Translations under genes and position numbers: made by a program
Part shown: positions 7,248 to 15,589 of the stretch, one piece after another
Layout: every line of letters begins with the position of its first letter
Numbering within the stretch: the stretch's first letter is position 1
DNA from: Streptococcus parasanguinis
GTDB lineage: Bacteria > Bacillota > Bacilli > Lactobacillales > Streptococcaceae
DNA length: 64,000 nucleotides
Direction: 5' to 3'
Assembly: GCA_018365265.1 (NCBI GenBank)
Contig: JAGZKI010000002.1
Coordinates: 1-64,000 of the forward strand
The notes under the pieces: generated by a model
The model's input: the letters and a program-made list of their open reading frames with translations, nothing else
What the model was told of the DNA's origin: nothing
The model's database searches: none

Positions 7248-9050
7248 ATGGTAAAACAACGTAATGAAATTGATGAAAAATACCAATGGGATTTGTCGAC
7301 AATTTTTGCGACAGATCAAGCTTGGGAAGAAGAAGCAGCAAGCTTAGCTACAGATATTAAAGCAGCAAGCCACTATGCTGGCCATTTGTTGGATTCAGCG
7401 CAAACACTGTTGGATGCAACCAATGCATATTTGGAATTGAGTCGTCGTTTAGAAAAGGTCTACGTCTATGCCCATATGAAAAATGACCAAGACACACGAG
7501 TGGCTAAATACCAAGAGTACCAATCAAAAGGGATGTCTCTTTATAGCTTGTTAGGTGAAACCTTTGCATTCTATGAGCCTGAATTCATGGCCATTACGGA
7601 TGAGCAATACAAGACCTTTGTGAGTGAAGTTCCAGCCTTGGAACAATATGGTCATTATTTTGATCGTTTGCTAGAGAAAAAAGAACATGTCTTGTCTCAA
7701 AAAGAAGAGGAATTACTTGCAGGAGCTGGTGAGATCTTTGCGGCTGGGGGTGAAACCTTTGAAATCTTGGACAATGCAGATATTGTTTTCCCAACTGTGC
7801 ATGATGACAAGGGCGAAGAGGTTCAATTAACCCATGGAAACTATATTTCTTTGGTAGAATCAAAAGATCGTGCCGTTCGTAAAGAAGCTTACGAAGGCCT
7901 CTACAAGGTTTATGAACAGTACCAACATACCTATGCTAAAACCTTGCAAACCAATGTGAAAGTTCACAACTTTAATGCCAAAGTTCGCAAATTCTCATCT
8001 GCCCGTGAAGCGGCCCTTTCTGAAAACTTTGTACCAGAAAGTGTTTATGATAGCTTGGTGGCAGCGGTCAACAAACACTTGCCACTCTTGCAACGCTATG
8101 TGCAATTGCGTTCAAAAATTCTAGGAATCTCAGACTTGAAGATGTACGATATGTATACGCCATTATCCGATACAGACTACAAGTTTACCTATGAAGAATC
8201 GTTGGCCAAAGCAGAAGAAGTCTTGGCTGTTTTGGGTGAGGAGTACCTTTCTCGTGTGAAACGTGCCTTTAGCGAACGGTGGATTGATGTGCATGTCAAC
8301 CAAGGAAAACGCTCAGGTGCCTATTCAGGTGGTTCTTATGATACCAATGCCTTCATGTTGTTGAACTGGCAAGATACATTGGATAATCTCTTCACCTTGG
8401 TCCATGAAACTGGTCACAGTATGCATTCTAGCTATACCCGTGAAACCCAGCCTTATGTCTATGGGGACTATTCCATCTTCCTTGCCGAAATCGCCTCTAC
8501 AACCAATGAAAATATCCTGACCGAACGTCTGTTAGAAGAAGTAGAAGACGATGCAACTCGTTTTGCTATTTTGAATCACTTCTTGGATGGCTTCCGTGGA
8601 ACCGTCTTCCGTCAAACGCAGTTTGCTGAATTTGAGCATGCCATCCATAAAGCAGACCAAGAAGGTACCGTTTTGACTAGTGAGTTCTTGAACAACCTTT
8701 ATGCAGAGCTCAATGAAAAATACTATGGTCTTTCAAAAGAAGACAACCCTGAGATCCAATATGAATGGGCTCGGATTCCTCACTTCTACTATAACTACTA
8801 TGTCTTCCAATATTCAACAGGTTTTGCAGCAGCTTCAGCCTTAGCTGAAAAGATTGTTCATGGAACACAAGAAGATCGTGATAAATATATCGACTACTTG
8901 AAAGCTGGAAATTCTGATTATCCACTCAATGTCATCCGCAAAGCAGGTGTGGATATGGAAAAAGAAGACTACTTGGACGCAGCCTTTGCGGTCTTCGAAC
9001 GTCGGTTGAATGAATTTGAAGCCCTAGTAGAAAAATTAGGACTCGCATAA
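7248..9050 (+). CDS. pepF: Oligoendopeptidase F
   Basis: A 600-residue cytoplasmic M3-family zinc metallopeptidase that cleaves short peptides. The catalytic HExxH motif is H386-E-T-G-H390, and E414 in FLAEIAST is the likely third zinc ligand. Length and the N-terminal helical M3_N domain are normal. The ATG at 7248 follows TTGGAGGA. It overlaps functionally with the next gene, whose start lies 1 nt after the pepF stop. Confidence 0.96.
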   Translation: MVKQRNEIDEKYQWDLSTIFATDQAWEEEAASLATDIKAASHYAGHLLDSAQTLLDATNAYLELSRRLEKVYVYAHMKNDQDTRVAKYQEYQSKGMSLYSLLGETFAFYEPEFMAITDEQYKTFVSEVPALEQYGHYFDRLLEKKEHVLSQKEEELLAGAGEIFAAGGETFEILDNADIVFPTVHDDKGEEVQLTHGNYISLVESKDRAVRKEAYEGLYKVYEQYQHTYAKTLQTNVKVHNFNAKVRKFSSAREAALSENFVPESVYDSLVAAVNKHLPLLQRYVQLRSKILGISDLKMYDMYTPLSDTDYKFTYEESLAKAEEVLAVLGEEYLSRVKRAFSERWIDVHVNQGKRSGAYSGGSYDTNAFMLLNWQDTLDNLFTLVHETGHSMHSSYTRETQPYVYGDYSIFLAEIASTTNENILTERLLEEVEDDATRFAILNHFLDGFRGTVFRQTQFAEFEHAIHKADQEGTVLTSEFLNNLYAELNEKYYGLSKEDNPEIQYEWARIPHFYYNYYVFQYSTGFAAASALAEKIVHGTQEDRDKYIDYLKAGNSDYPLNVIRKAGVDMEKEDYLDAAFAVFERRLNEFEALVEKLGLA

Positions 9051-9051
9051 G

Positions 9052-9771
9052 ATGGTAGAGTCTTATAGTAAAAATGCCAACCACAATATGCGCCGGCCAG
9101 TGGTTAAAGACGAGATCGTTGACTTTATGCGCACGCGTCAAAAACCGGTAGCAGGTGCCTTGGAGGAGTTAGAAGCATTCGCCCGCAAGGAAAATATTCC
9201 GATTATTCCGCATGAAACGGTAGCTTACTTTAGACTACTCCTGCAAGCCCTACAACCAAAGAAAATCCTGGAAATTGGGACAGCAATTGGATTTTCAGCG
9301 CTCTTAATGGCTGAAAATGCTCCCGATGCACAAATTACCACTATTGATCGGAATGAAGAGATGATTGGCTTTGCCAAGGAAAATCTGGCTAAATACGATC
9401 AGAGAAAACAAATCACCTTGCTTGAAGGAGATGCAGTAGATGTCTTGCAGGATTTAACAGAGACCTATGACTTTGTCTTTATGGACTCTGCTAAGTCTAA
9501 GTACATCGTCTTTTTGCCACGAATTCTCGAACTCTTAGAGGTTGGGGGAGTCGTGGTATTGGATGATATTTTCCAAGGAGGAGATGTTGCCAAGGACATC
9601 ATGGAAGTGCGTCGTGGGCAACGAACCATTTACCGGGGGCTTCAGAACCTCTTTCATGCGACTCTCAATCATCCAGATTTGACCGCTAGTTTGGTGCCAC
9701 TTGGAGATGGTATTTTGATGATTCGGAAAAATACAGAGACTGTAACCTTGCCAGATCCTAGCTCTTTTTAG
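9052..9771 (+). CDS. trmR: SAM-dependent O-methyltransferase (TrmR/YrrM family)
   Basis: A 239-residue class I methyltransferase of the catechol-O-methyltransferase-like family. Motif I is LEIGTAIGFSALLMAE (from about residue 76), and the metal/substrate-binding region is the MDSAKSKY segment. In Bacillus the homologue TrmR (YrrM) methylates 5-hydroxyuridine at tRNA position 34; that role is inferred here by family membership. The start lies 1 nt after pepF, so translation is probably coupled. Confidence 0.82.
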   Translation: MVESYSKNANHNMRRPVVKDEIVDFMRTRQKPVAGALEELEAFARKENIPIIPHETVAYFRLLLQALQPKKILEIGTAIGFSALLMAENAPDAQITTIDRNEEMIGFAKENLAKYDQRKQITLLEGDAVDVLQDLTETYDFVFMDSAKSKYIVFLPRILELLEVGGVVVLDDIFQGGDVAKDIMEVRRGQRTIYRGLQNLFHATLNHPDLTASLVPLGDGILMIRKNTETVTLPDPSSF

Positions 9772-9799
9772 GTAAATTTAAGGTATTCTCTCTAATTTG

Positions 9800-9808
9800 T
9801 GGTAAAAT
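9800..9808 (+). promoter_or_regulatory. Extended -10 box of prsA
   Basis: TGGTAAAAT (hexamer 9803-9808) lies 36 nt before the prsA start. No good -35 is seen. Confidence 0.6.
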
Positions 9809-9843
9809 AGAAGAAGTTTAAAAAGGAACGGAGAATAATTTTC

Positions 9844-10788
9844 ATGAAGAAAAAACTTGTAGCAGGTGCTGTGACCTTGCTATCAGTCGTAACACTAGCA
9901 GCGTGTGCCAATGGCACAAACAAAGATATCGTGACCATGAAAGGGGACACGATTACAGTTTCTGATTTCTATAATGAAATCAAAAACAACCAAGGTGCTC
10001 AACAAGTTCTTTTCCAAATGACCATCAATAAAGTCTTTGAAAAAGAATATGGATCAAAAGTTTCTGATAAAGAAGTCGATAAAGAATTGGCTAAACAAAA
10101 GAAACAATTAGGCAAGCAATTCGATGCTTACTTGGCGCAACAAGGCTTGACGGAAGAAACAGCGAAGAAACAAATCCGTAGCAATATGTTGTTGGAATAT
10201 GCAGTCAACCAAGCTGCTAAGAAAGATATCAAAGATTCTGACTACAAGGCGGCTTTTGAATCTTACACACCAGAAGTAACAGCACAAATTATCAAGTTAG
10301 ATGCAGAAGATAAAGCAAAAGAAGTCTTGGAAGCAGCTAAAGCGGAAGGTGCAGACTTTGCCCAAATCGCCAAAGACAATTCAACAGATACTGCTACAAA
10401 AGACAAAGGTGGCGAAGTCAAGTTTGATTCAGGAACAGCAGATATTCCATCTCAAGTCAAAGAAGCTGCCTTTAAGTTGGATGAAAATGGGATTTCAGAT
10501 GTGATCACAGTTTCAGCAGGTCAAAACTATTCTGCTAGCTACTATATTGTCAAATTGAATAAGAAGACAGAAAAAGGCTCTGACTGGAAGAAATACGAAA
10601 AACGTTTGAAAGAGATCATTGTTAACGGTCGTAAGCAAGATACCAACTACATCCGTAGCATTATTGCAAAAGCGATGACCAATGCCAATATCAAGGTCAA
10701 AGATGATGCCTTCAAATCAACCTTCAACCAATATTTGCAAAATATCGGTGTTCAAACGAGCGATAGCAGTTCATCATCTAAAAAATAG
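9844..10788 (+). CDS. prsA: Foldase lipoprotein PrsA (parvulin-type peptidyl-prolyl isomerase)
   Basis: A 314-residue lipoprotein that helps secreted proteins fold at the membrane-wall interface. The signal peptide ends in the lipobox LAAC with lipidated C21. An N-terminal SurA-like helical segment surrounds a parvulin PPIase domain at about residues 146-240, and the tail ends in a Ser-Lys-rich stretch. It would assist exported proteins such as the large M26 protease encoded downstream, though that link is inference. It directly precedes the alaS T-box promoter. Confidence 0.94.
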   Translation: MKKKLVAGAVTLLSVVTLAACANGTNKDIVTMKGDTITVSDFYNEIKNNQGAQQVLFQMTINKVFEKEYGSKVSDKEVDKELAKQKKQLGKQFDAYLAQQGLTEETAKKQIRSNMLLEYAVNQAAKKDIKDSDYKAAFESYTPEVTAQIIKLDAEDKAKEVLEAAKAEGADFAQIAKDNSTDTATKDKGGEVKFDSGTADIPSQVKEAAFKLDENGISDVITVSAGQNYSASYYIVKLNKKTEKGSDWKKYEKRLKEIIVNGRKQDTNYIRSIIAKAMTNANIKVKDDAFKSTFNQYLQNIGVQTSDSSSSSKK

Positions 10789-10817
10789 TTGACGGTTCCT
10801 TTTGGAACTTGTATAAT
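10789..10817 (+). promoter_or_regulatory. Promoter of the T-box-alaS unit
   Basis: TTGACG (10789-10794), a 17-bp spacer and TATAAT (10812-10817). The spacer contains the inverted repeat GTTCC-TTTT-GGAAC. The predicted start is near 10824, the first base of T-box stem I. Confidence 0.85.
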
Positions 10818-10823
10818 GAAATA

Positions 10824-10985
10824 GTTGAGAATAAATCATTGTTACTCGGAATCAGAGAAGTGGCGGGGGTGCGAGCCATGGAAGAGAAATGATTTTGCTA
10901 CTCGGCTGAGACAATTGCATACAAAATGAAGAATGACAAGTTCATTGAATGAAGGTGGTACCGCGGTTTTTCGCCCTTCGTTTAG
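10824..10985 (+). ncRNA. Alanine T-box leader
   Basis: The conserved T-box AAGGTGGTACCGCG is at 10953-10966. Stem I can be drawn as GTTGAG (10824-10829) with CTCGGC (10901-10906), then ATCATT (10835-10840) with AATGAT (10888-10893). The 3' internal loop contains GCT (10897-10899) followed by A, an alanine specifier in the expected place. This fits the downstream alaS: uncharged tRNA-Ala should raise expression. The terminator arm CGCCCTTC lacks a strong U run, which is unusual. Confidence 0.88.
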
Positions 10986-11041
10986 TGGCTTGTCTTTTGT
11001 TTATGGGCAGTTGTCTGGAGCTTTTTAAAGGAGATCAAAAG

Positions 11042-11527
11042 ATGCGAACCTATCAAGTGAAACAAAAATTTCGATTGGGTGGCGAGCGGTTCGATATCAA
11101 AGATGAGTTGGGAAATGTTGAGTACCAGGTTGAGGGATCTTTTCTTAAGATTCCCAAGACTTTTACCATCTACGATAAGAATGGACAAGAAGTGAGCCAT
11201 ATCACCAAAAAAACAATCAGCTTTCTTCCCAAGTTTGTGGTTGAGTTGAAGGATGGGGATCGCTTTTTTATCCATAAAAAGCTGACGCTCTTCAGGGATA
11301 AATACGATATCGAAGATTTGGGACTGCGGGTACAGGGAAATATCTGGGACCTAGAATTCAAATTGTTTGATGATCGGGATCAAATCGTCGCTGAGATTAG
11401 CAAGGAACTCTTTCATCTAACCTCTACCTACCAAGTATCGGTGTATGAGGATGAATACGCTGATTTAGTCATCTCACTTTGTGTCGCCATCGATTATGTC
11501 GAAATGTTAGAAGCTGGCGCAAATTAA
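11042..11527 (+). CDS. LURP-one-related (tubby C-terminal-like) protein
   Basis: A 161-residue beta-rich protein of the LURP-one-related/YxjI type, recognisable from the repeating pattern KQKFRLGGERFDIKDELGN...VEYQVEGSFL. Its biochemical role in bacteria is not established. The ATG giving MRTYQVKQKF has a good site (AAAGGAGATCAAAAG); an upstream in-frame ATG at 10949 lies inside the T-box and is not used. Placement between the alanine T-box and alaS, 24 nt before alaS, implies that it is under the same alanine-responsive control. Confidence 0.8.
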   Translation: MRTYQVKQKFRLGGERFDIKDELGNVEYQVEGSFLKIPKTFTIYDKNGQEVSHITKKTISFLPKFVVELKDGDRFFIHKKLTLFRDKYDIEDLGLRVQGNIWDLEFKLFDDRDQIVAEISKELFHLTSTYQVSVYEDEYADLVISLCVAIDYVEMLEAGAN

Positions 11528-11551
11528 TCTTAAAAAAATTAGGAGACAAAT

Positions 11552-14170
11552 ATGAAACAATTATCTAGTGCACAAGTTCGTCAAATGTGGCTTGATTTCT
11601 GGGCAAGCAAAGGCCACTCTGTAGAACCATCTGTTAGCTTGGTTCCTGTAAACGACCCTACACTTTTGTGGATTAACTCAGGGGTTGCCACTCTTAAGAA
11701 ATACTTCGATGGAACCATCAAACCTGAAAATCCACGGATTACAAATGCTCAAAAAGCCATCCGTACCAATGATATTGAAAACGTAGGGAAGACAGCGCGT
11801 CACCATACTATGTTTGAAATGTTGGGGAACTTCTCCATCGGGGATTACTTCCGTGATGAAGCCATTACTTGGGCTTATGAGCTTTTGACAAGTCCTGAAT
11901 GGTTCGACTTCCCCAAAGACAAACTTTACATGACCTATTATCCAGATGATAAGGATTCATACAACCGTTGGATCGCTGTTGGTGTGGATCCAAGTCACTT
12001 GATTCCAATCGAAGACAACTTCTGGGAAATTGGTGCGGGACCTTCTGGACCAGATACTGAAATCTTCTTTGACCGTGGTGAAGCTTTTGACCCTGAAAAT
12101 ATTGGCCTTCGCTTGCTTGCAGAAGATATCGAAAACGACCGTTACATCGAAATCTGGAACATTGTCTTGTCACAATTTAACGCAGACCCTGCTGTTCCTC
12201 GTAGCGAATATAAGGAATTGCCTCACAAGAACATTGATACGGGCGCTGGTTTAGAGCGTTTGGTAGCCGTTATCCAAGGAGCGAAGACCAACTTTGAAAC
12301 AGACCTCTTCATGCCGATTATCCGTGAAGTTGAAAAGATGTCTGGTAAAACCTATGATCCAGATGGAGACAACATGAGCTTCAAGGTGATTGCAGACCAC
12401 ATCCGTTCGCTTTCATTTGCGATTGGGGATGGGGCTCTTCCTGGTAATGAAGGTCGTGGTTACGTTCTTCGTCGTCTCCTCCGTCGTGCTTCTATGCATG
12501 GTCAAAAATTGGGGATCGAAGGAACCTTCTTGTATAAATTGGTTCCAACCGTTGGGAAGATCATGGAAAGCTACTACCCAGAAGTACTTGAAAAACAAGA
12601 GTTCATTGAAAAAATCATCAAGAGTGAAGAAGAATCTTTTGCTCGTACCTTGAACTCTGGTCAACACTTTGCCCAAACCATCGTTGAAGACTTGAAAGAA
12701 AAAGGCCAAACGGTTATCGCTGGTCAAGATGTCTTCAAACTCTATGATACATACGGATTCCCAGTAGAATTGACAGAAGAAATTGCCGAAGAAGCTGGAA
12801 TGACAGTCGACCGTGAAGGCTTTGAAGCAGCAATGAAGGAACAACAAGAACGTGCGCGTGCATCAGCTGTTAAAGGCGGATCTATGGGAATGCAAAATGA
12901 AACCCTTCAAAACATCACAGTTGAAAGTGTCTTTAACTATAATGCCAGTCAATTGCCTTCTAAGTTGGTAGCTATCGTAGCGGACAATGCTGAAGTAGAA
13001 GCTGTTTCAGAAGGAACTGCATCACTGATCTTTGCAGAAACACCTTTCTACGCTGAAATGGGTGGACAAGTAGCTGACCACGGTCAAATCTTGGATGCGG
13101 CAGGAAATGTCGTAGCGACTGTAACAGACGTTCAAAAAGCACCAAATGGACAAGCACTCCATACTGTTGAAGTCCTTGCTCCTCTTGCCTTGAACCAAGA
13201 ATACACCTTGGCCATTGACACTAATCGTCGTCACCGTGTTATGAAGAACCACACAGCAACTCACTTGCTCCATGCGGCTCTTCACAATATTCTTGGTAAC
13301 CACGCAACCCAAGCAGGATCTCTCAACGAAGTAGAATTCCTTCGCTTTGACTTTACCCACTTCCAAGCCGTAACTCCTGAAGAATTACGCGCTATTGAGC
13401 AACAAGTCAATGAGAAGATCTGGGAAGCAATCGCAGTAGAAACAATTGAAACAGATATCGATACTGCTAAAGAAATGGGAGCGATGGCCCTCTTTGGTGA
13501 GAAATACGGTAAAGAAGTCCGTGTTGTCACCATCGGTGACTACTCAGTGGAACTCTGTGGTGGTACCCATGTAGGCAATACTTCTGAAATCGGTCTCTTC
13601 AAGATTGTTAAAGAAGAAGGGATCGGATCAGGAACTCGTCGTATCTTGGCAGTGACTGGTAAGGAAGCCTTTGAAGCTTATCGTGAACAAGAAGATGCAC
13701 TGAAAGCAGTCGCAGCAACCTTGAAAGCTCCTCAACTCAAAGAAGTCCCTCACAAGGTGGAAGGCCTTCAAGAGCAACTTCGTCAATTGCAAAAAGAAAA
13801 TGCAGAATTGAAGGAAAAAGCAGCGGCTGCAGCAGCAGGTGATGTCTTCAAACATGTTCAAGAAGCAAATGGTCACAGCTTTATCGCAAGCCAAGTTTCT
13901 GTATCAGATGCAGGTGCCCTTCGTACCTTTGCGGATAACTGGAAACAAAAAGACTACTCTGATGTGCTTGTTCTTGTCGCAGCCATCGGTGACAAGGTCA
14001 ATGTCCTTGTAGCCAGCAAGACAAAAGATGTGCATGCAGGTAATGTGATCAAAGAATTAGCTCCAATCGTCGATGGACGTGGTGGTGGTAAACCAGACAT
14101 GGCCATGGCAGGAGGAAGCAACCAAGCGAAGATCCAAGAATTGTTGGATGCCGTAGCAGGTAAATTGTAA
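11552..14170 (+). CDS. alaS: Alanyl-tRNA synthetase
   Basis: An 872-residue class II synthetase charging tRNA-Ala. The N-terminal catalytic core shows the motif 2 region [13 protein letters not shown] and the motif 3 [20 protein letters not shown]. The editing domain that removes mischarged Ser/Gly has H567-x3-H571 and C669-x3-H673 as zinc ligands. A C-Ala domain ([16 protein letters not shown]) ends the protein. Full length. Expression is expected to respond to the upstream T-box. Confidence 0.98.
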   Translation: MKQLSSAQVRQMWLDFWASKGHSVEPSVSLVPVNDPTLLWINSGVATLKKYFDGTIKPENPRITNAQKAIRTNDIENVGKTARHHTMFEMLGNFSIGDYFRDEAITWAYELLTSPEWFDFPKDKLYMTYYPDDKDSYNRWIAVGVDPSHLIPIEDNFWEIGAGPSGPDTEIFFDRGEAFDPENIGLRLLAEDIENDRYIEIWNIVLSQFNADPAVPRSEYKELPHKNIDTGAGLERLVAVIQGAKTNFETDLFMPIIREVEKMSGKTYDPDGDNMSFKVIADHIRSLSFAIGDGALPGNEGRGYVLRRLLRRASMHGQKLGIEGTFLYKLVPTVGKIMESYYPEVLEKQEFIEKIIKSEEESFARTLNSGQHFAQTIVEDLKEKGQTVIAGQDVFKLYDTYGFPVELTEEIAEEAGMTVDREGFEAAMKEQQERARASAVKGGSMGMQNETLQNITVESVFNYNASQLPSKLVAIVADNAEVEAVSEGTASLIFAETPFYAEMGGQVADHGQILDAAGNVVATVTDVQKAPNGQALHTVEVLAPLALNQEYTLAIDTNRRHRVMKNHTATHLLHAALHNILGNHATQAGSLNEVEFLRFDFTHFQAVTPEELRAIEQQVNEKIWEAIAVETIETDIDTAKEMGAMALFGEKYGKEVRVVTIGDYSVELCGGTHVGNTSEIGLFKIVKEEGIGSGTRRILAVTGKEAFEAYREQEDALKAVAATLKAPQLKEVPHKVEGLQEQLRQLQKENAELKEKAAAAAAGDVFKHVQEANGHSFIASQVSVSDAGALRTFADNWKQKDYSDVLVLVAAIGDKVNVLVASKTKDVHAGNVIKELAPIVDGRGGGKPDMAMAGGSNQAKIQELLDAVAGKL

Positions 14171-14227
14171 GAAAGAAGAGAAATACCTTAGGGTAAGTAT
14201 CAGATTGAATTTAAAAGACTACTCATA

Positions 14228-14361
14228 AAATTTCCTTAGGTGAGTACGGACGTCAGCGAACTTCTACGAAGTTCCATGACTAATTCTTGAGACTAAGGTC
14301 TCAAGAATTCCGAGTGCCTGAGACTATTAAGTCTCAGGCACTTTTCTCACGGCGGAAATTT
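14228..14361 (+). repeat. Structured repeat element, copy 1
   Basis: Closing stem AAATTTCC (14228-14235) with GGAAATTT (14354-14361), then GTGAG (14240-14244) with CTCAC (14346-14350). Inside are three hairpins: A, 7 bp at 14258-14274; B, 12 bp at 14282-14309 with loop TAAG; C, 13 bp at 14313-14342 followed by TTTTCTC. A second copy lies at 60313-60453. About 15 differences separate the cores over 128 nt, many being paired changes in stems while the linkers are unchanged. The family is not recognised. Confidence 0.85.
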
Positions 14362-14484
14362 CCAGTATCTATTTGAATGTTTCTGAAAATTAGATGTCAA
14401 TTATATTTTTTCAGGAATACTTTTAATTCTTATTTTTACGGTCTTTACAAGCCCTAAGCGATCATTCCCAAAAAATATCAACAA

Positions 14485-14512
14485 AAAAACCTTTCCGTCT
14501 GGAAAGGTTTTT
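14485..14512. terminator. Bidirectional terminator between alaS and nrdF
   Basis: AAAAACCTTTCC (14485-14496) pairs perfectly with GGAAAGGTTTTT (14501-14512) around GTCT, with U-runs on both strands. It ends nrdF on the minus strand. Confidence 0.88.
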
Positions 14513-14516
14513 CTTC

Positions 14517-15476
14517 TTATAAACCGTAATTGTAATCGTCATCCTGCATGGCTTCTACTTCACCGAGAAGGTAACCATTTCCGACTTGAGAAAAGAAATC
14601 GTGGTTAGAGGTACCGGTTGAGATTCCGTTCATGACGATTGGGTTAACGTCATCTGCTGAGTCTGGGAAGAGCGGATCTTGTCCCAAGTTCATGAGGGCT
14701 TTATTGGCGTTGTAGCGAAGGAAGGTCTTGACTTCTTCTGTCCAGCCCACACCGTCATAGAGGCTCTCTGTGTAGCCTTCTTCATTCTCATAGAGGGTGT
14801 AGAGCAGATCGTACATCCACTCTTTGAGTTTTTCTTGTTCTTCTTCTGGTAATTCGTTAAATCCAAGTTGGAACTTGTAGCCGATATAGGTTCCGTGAAC
14901 TGATTCGTCCCGAATGATCAACTTGATGATCTCAGCTACGTTGGCCAATTTGTTGTTTCCAAGATAGTAGAGAGGTGTGAAGAAACCAGAGTAGAAGAGG
15001 AAGGTTTCAAGGAAAACGCTGGCGACTTTCTTTTCAAGAGGGGTCCCATTGAGATAGATTTCGTTGATGATTTCTGCCTTCTTTTGAAGGAAAGGATTGG
15101 TGTTGGTCCATTCGAAAATCTCTTCGATTTCTGACTTAGTATTCAAAGTAGAAAAGATAGAAGAGTATGACTTAGCATGGACAGATTCCATAAATTGGAT
15201 GTTGTTAAAGACAGCTTCTTCATGGGGAGTACGAATATCCGCACGAAGAGCCTGAACACCTGTTTCAGATTGCATGGTATCTAGAAGGGTCAATCCCCCA
15301 AAGACTTTACCCACTAGGTCTTTTTCTTTATTCGACAACTTTCTCCAGTCATCCAAGTCGTTTGACAAAGGGATACGTGTATCCAACCAGAATTGCTCTG
15401 TCAGTTTTTCCCAGGTCGATTTATCGATGACATCTTCGATCGCATTCCAGTTAATGGCTTTGTAGTATGTTTCCAT
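14517..15476 (-). CDS. nrdF: Class Ib ribonucleotide reductase beta subunit NrdF
   Basis: A 319-residue radical-bearing subunit with a dinuclear Mn or Fe centre and tyrosyl radical, partner of NrdE in making deoxyribonucleotides aerobically. The ligand-bearing helices are recognisable (ETGVQALRADIRTPHEEA with FMESVHAKSYS; IRDESVHGTYIG). The start METYYKAINWN is chosen because AGAAAG lies 8 nt upstream; GTG and ATG codons 6-9 nt further up are too close to it. It has its own extended -10 and follows a hairpin, so it may be transcribed partly independently of nrdE. Confidence 0.96.
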   Translation of the reverse strand: METYYKAINWNAIEDVIDKSTWEKLTEQFWLDTRIPLSNDLDDWRKLSNKEKDLVGKVFGGLTLLDTMQSETGVQALRADIRTPHEEAVFNNIQFMESVHAKSYSSIFSTLNTKSEIEEIFEWTNTNPFLQKKAEIINEIYLNGTPLEKKVASVFLETFLFYSGFFTPLYYLGNNKLANVAEIIKLIIRDESVHGTYIGYKFQLGFNELPEEEQEKLKEWMYDLLYTLYENEEGYTESLYDGVGWTEEVKTFLRYNANKALMNLGQDPLFPDSADDVNPIVMNGISTGTSNHDFFSQVGNGYLLGEVEAMQDDDYNYGL

Positions 15477-15514
15477 TTGCATCACTTTCTTTTTCTATTC
15501 ATTCAATCGTTACT

Positions 15515-15523
15515 ATTCTACCA
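15515..15523 (-). promoter_or_regulatory. Possible nrdF promoter
   Basis: The minus strand reads TGGTAGAAT, an extended -10, about 40 nt before the nrdF start and downstream of the nrdE-nrdF hairpin. Confidence 0.45.
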
Positions 15524-15545
15524 TAAATTGATAGAATACCGCACA

Positions 15546-15567
15546 AAAAGTCGGCGAACCGACTTTT
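15546..15567. terminator. nrdE-nrdF intergenic hairpin
   Basis: AAAAGTCGG and CCGACTTTT pair around the tetraloop CGAA. On the minus strand the stem ends in T residues, so it can act as a terminator or processing site after nrdE. Confidence 0.65.
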
Positions 15568-15589
15568 GATAGCTATCTAGGATAGCGGA

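Larger units (their letters stand above)
14171..14516. other. alaS-nrdF convergent intergenic region
   Basis: This 346-bp gap holds no gene. It contains the structured repeat copy 1 (14228-14361), flanked by an imperfect direct repeat (AGTATCAGATTGAAT at 14196-14210 and AGTATCTATTTGAAT at 14364-14378, 12 of 15 identical), then an AT-rich stretch and a bidirectional terminator next to nrdF. Confidence 0.8.

Noticed and set aside
10949..11041. Upstream in-frame ATG for the LURP-one-like gene
   Set aside because: It lies inside the T-box antiterminator; the strong AAAGGAG belongs to the ATG at 11042.
12413..12847. 144-codon antisense frame in alaS
   Set aside because: Shadow of the alaS coding frame; Phe/Leu/Cys-rich with no start signals.
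14377..14391. CodY-like box (13 of 15 matches)
   Set aside because: It lies between convergent genes downstream of alaS, far from any promoter, so it is most likely a chance match.
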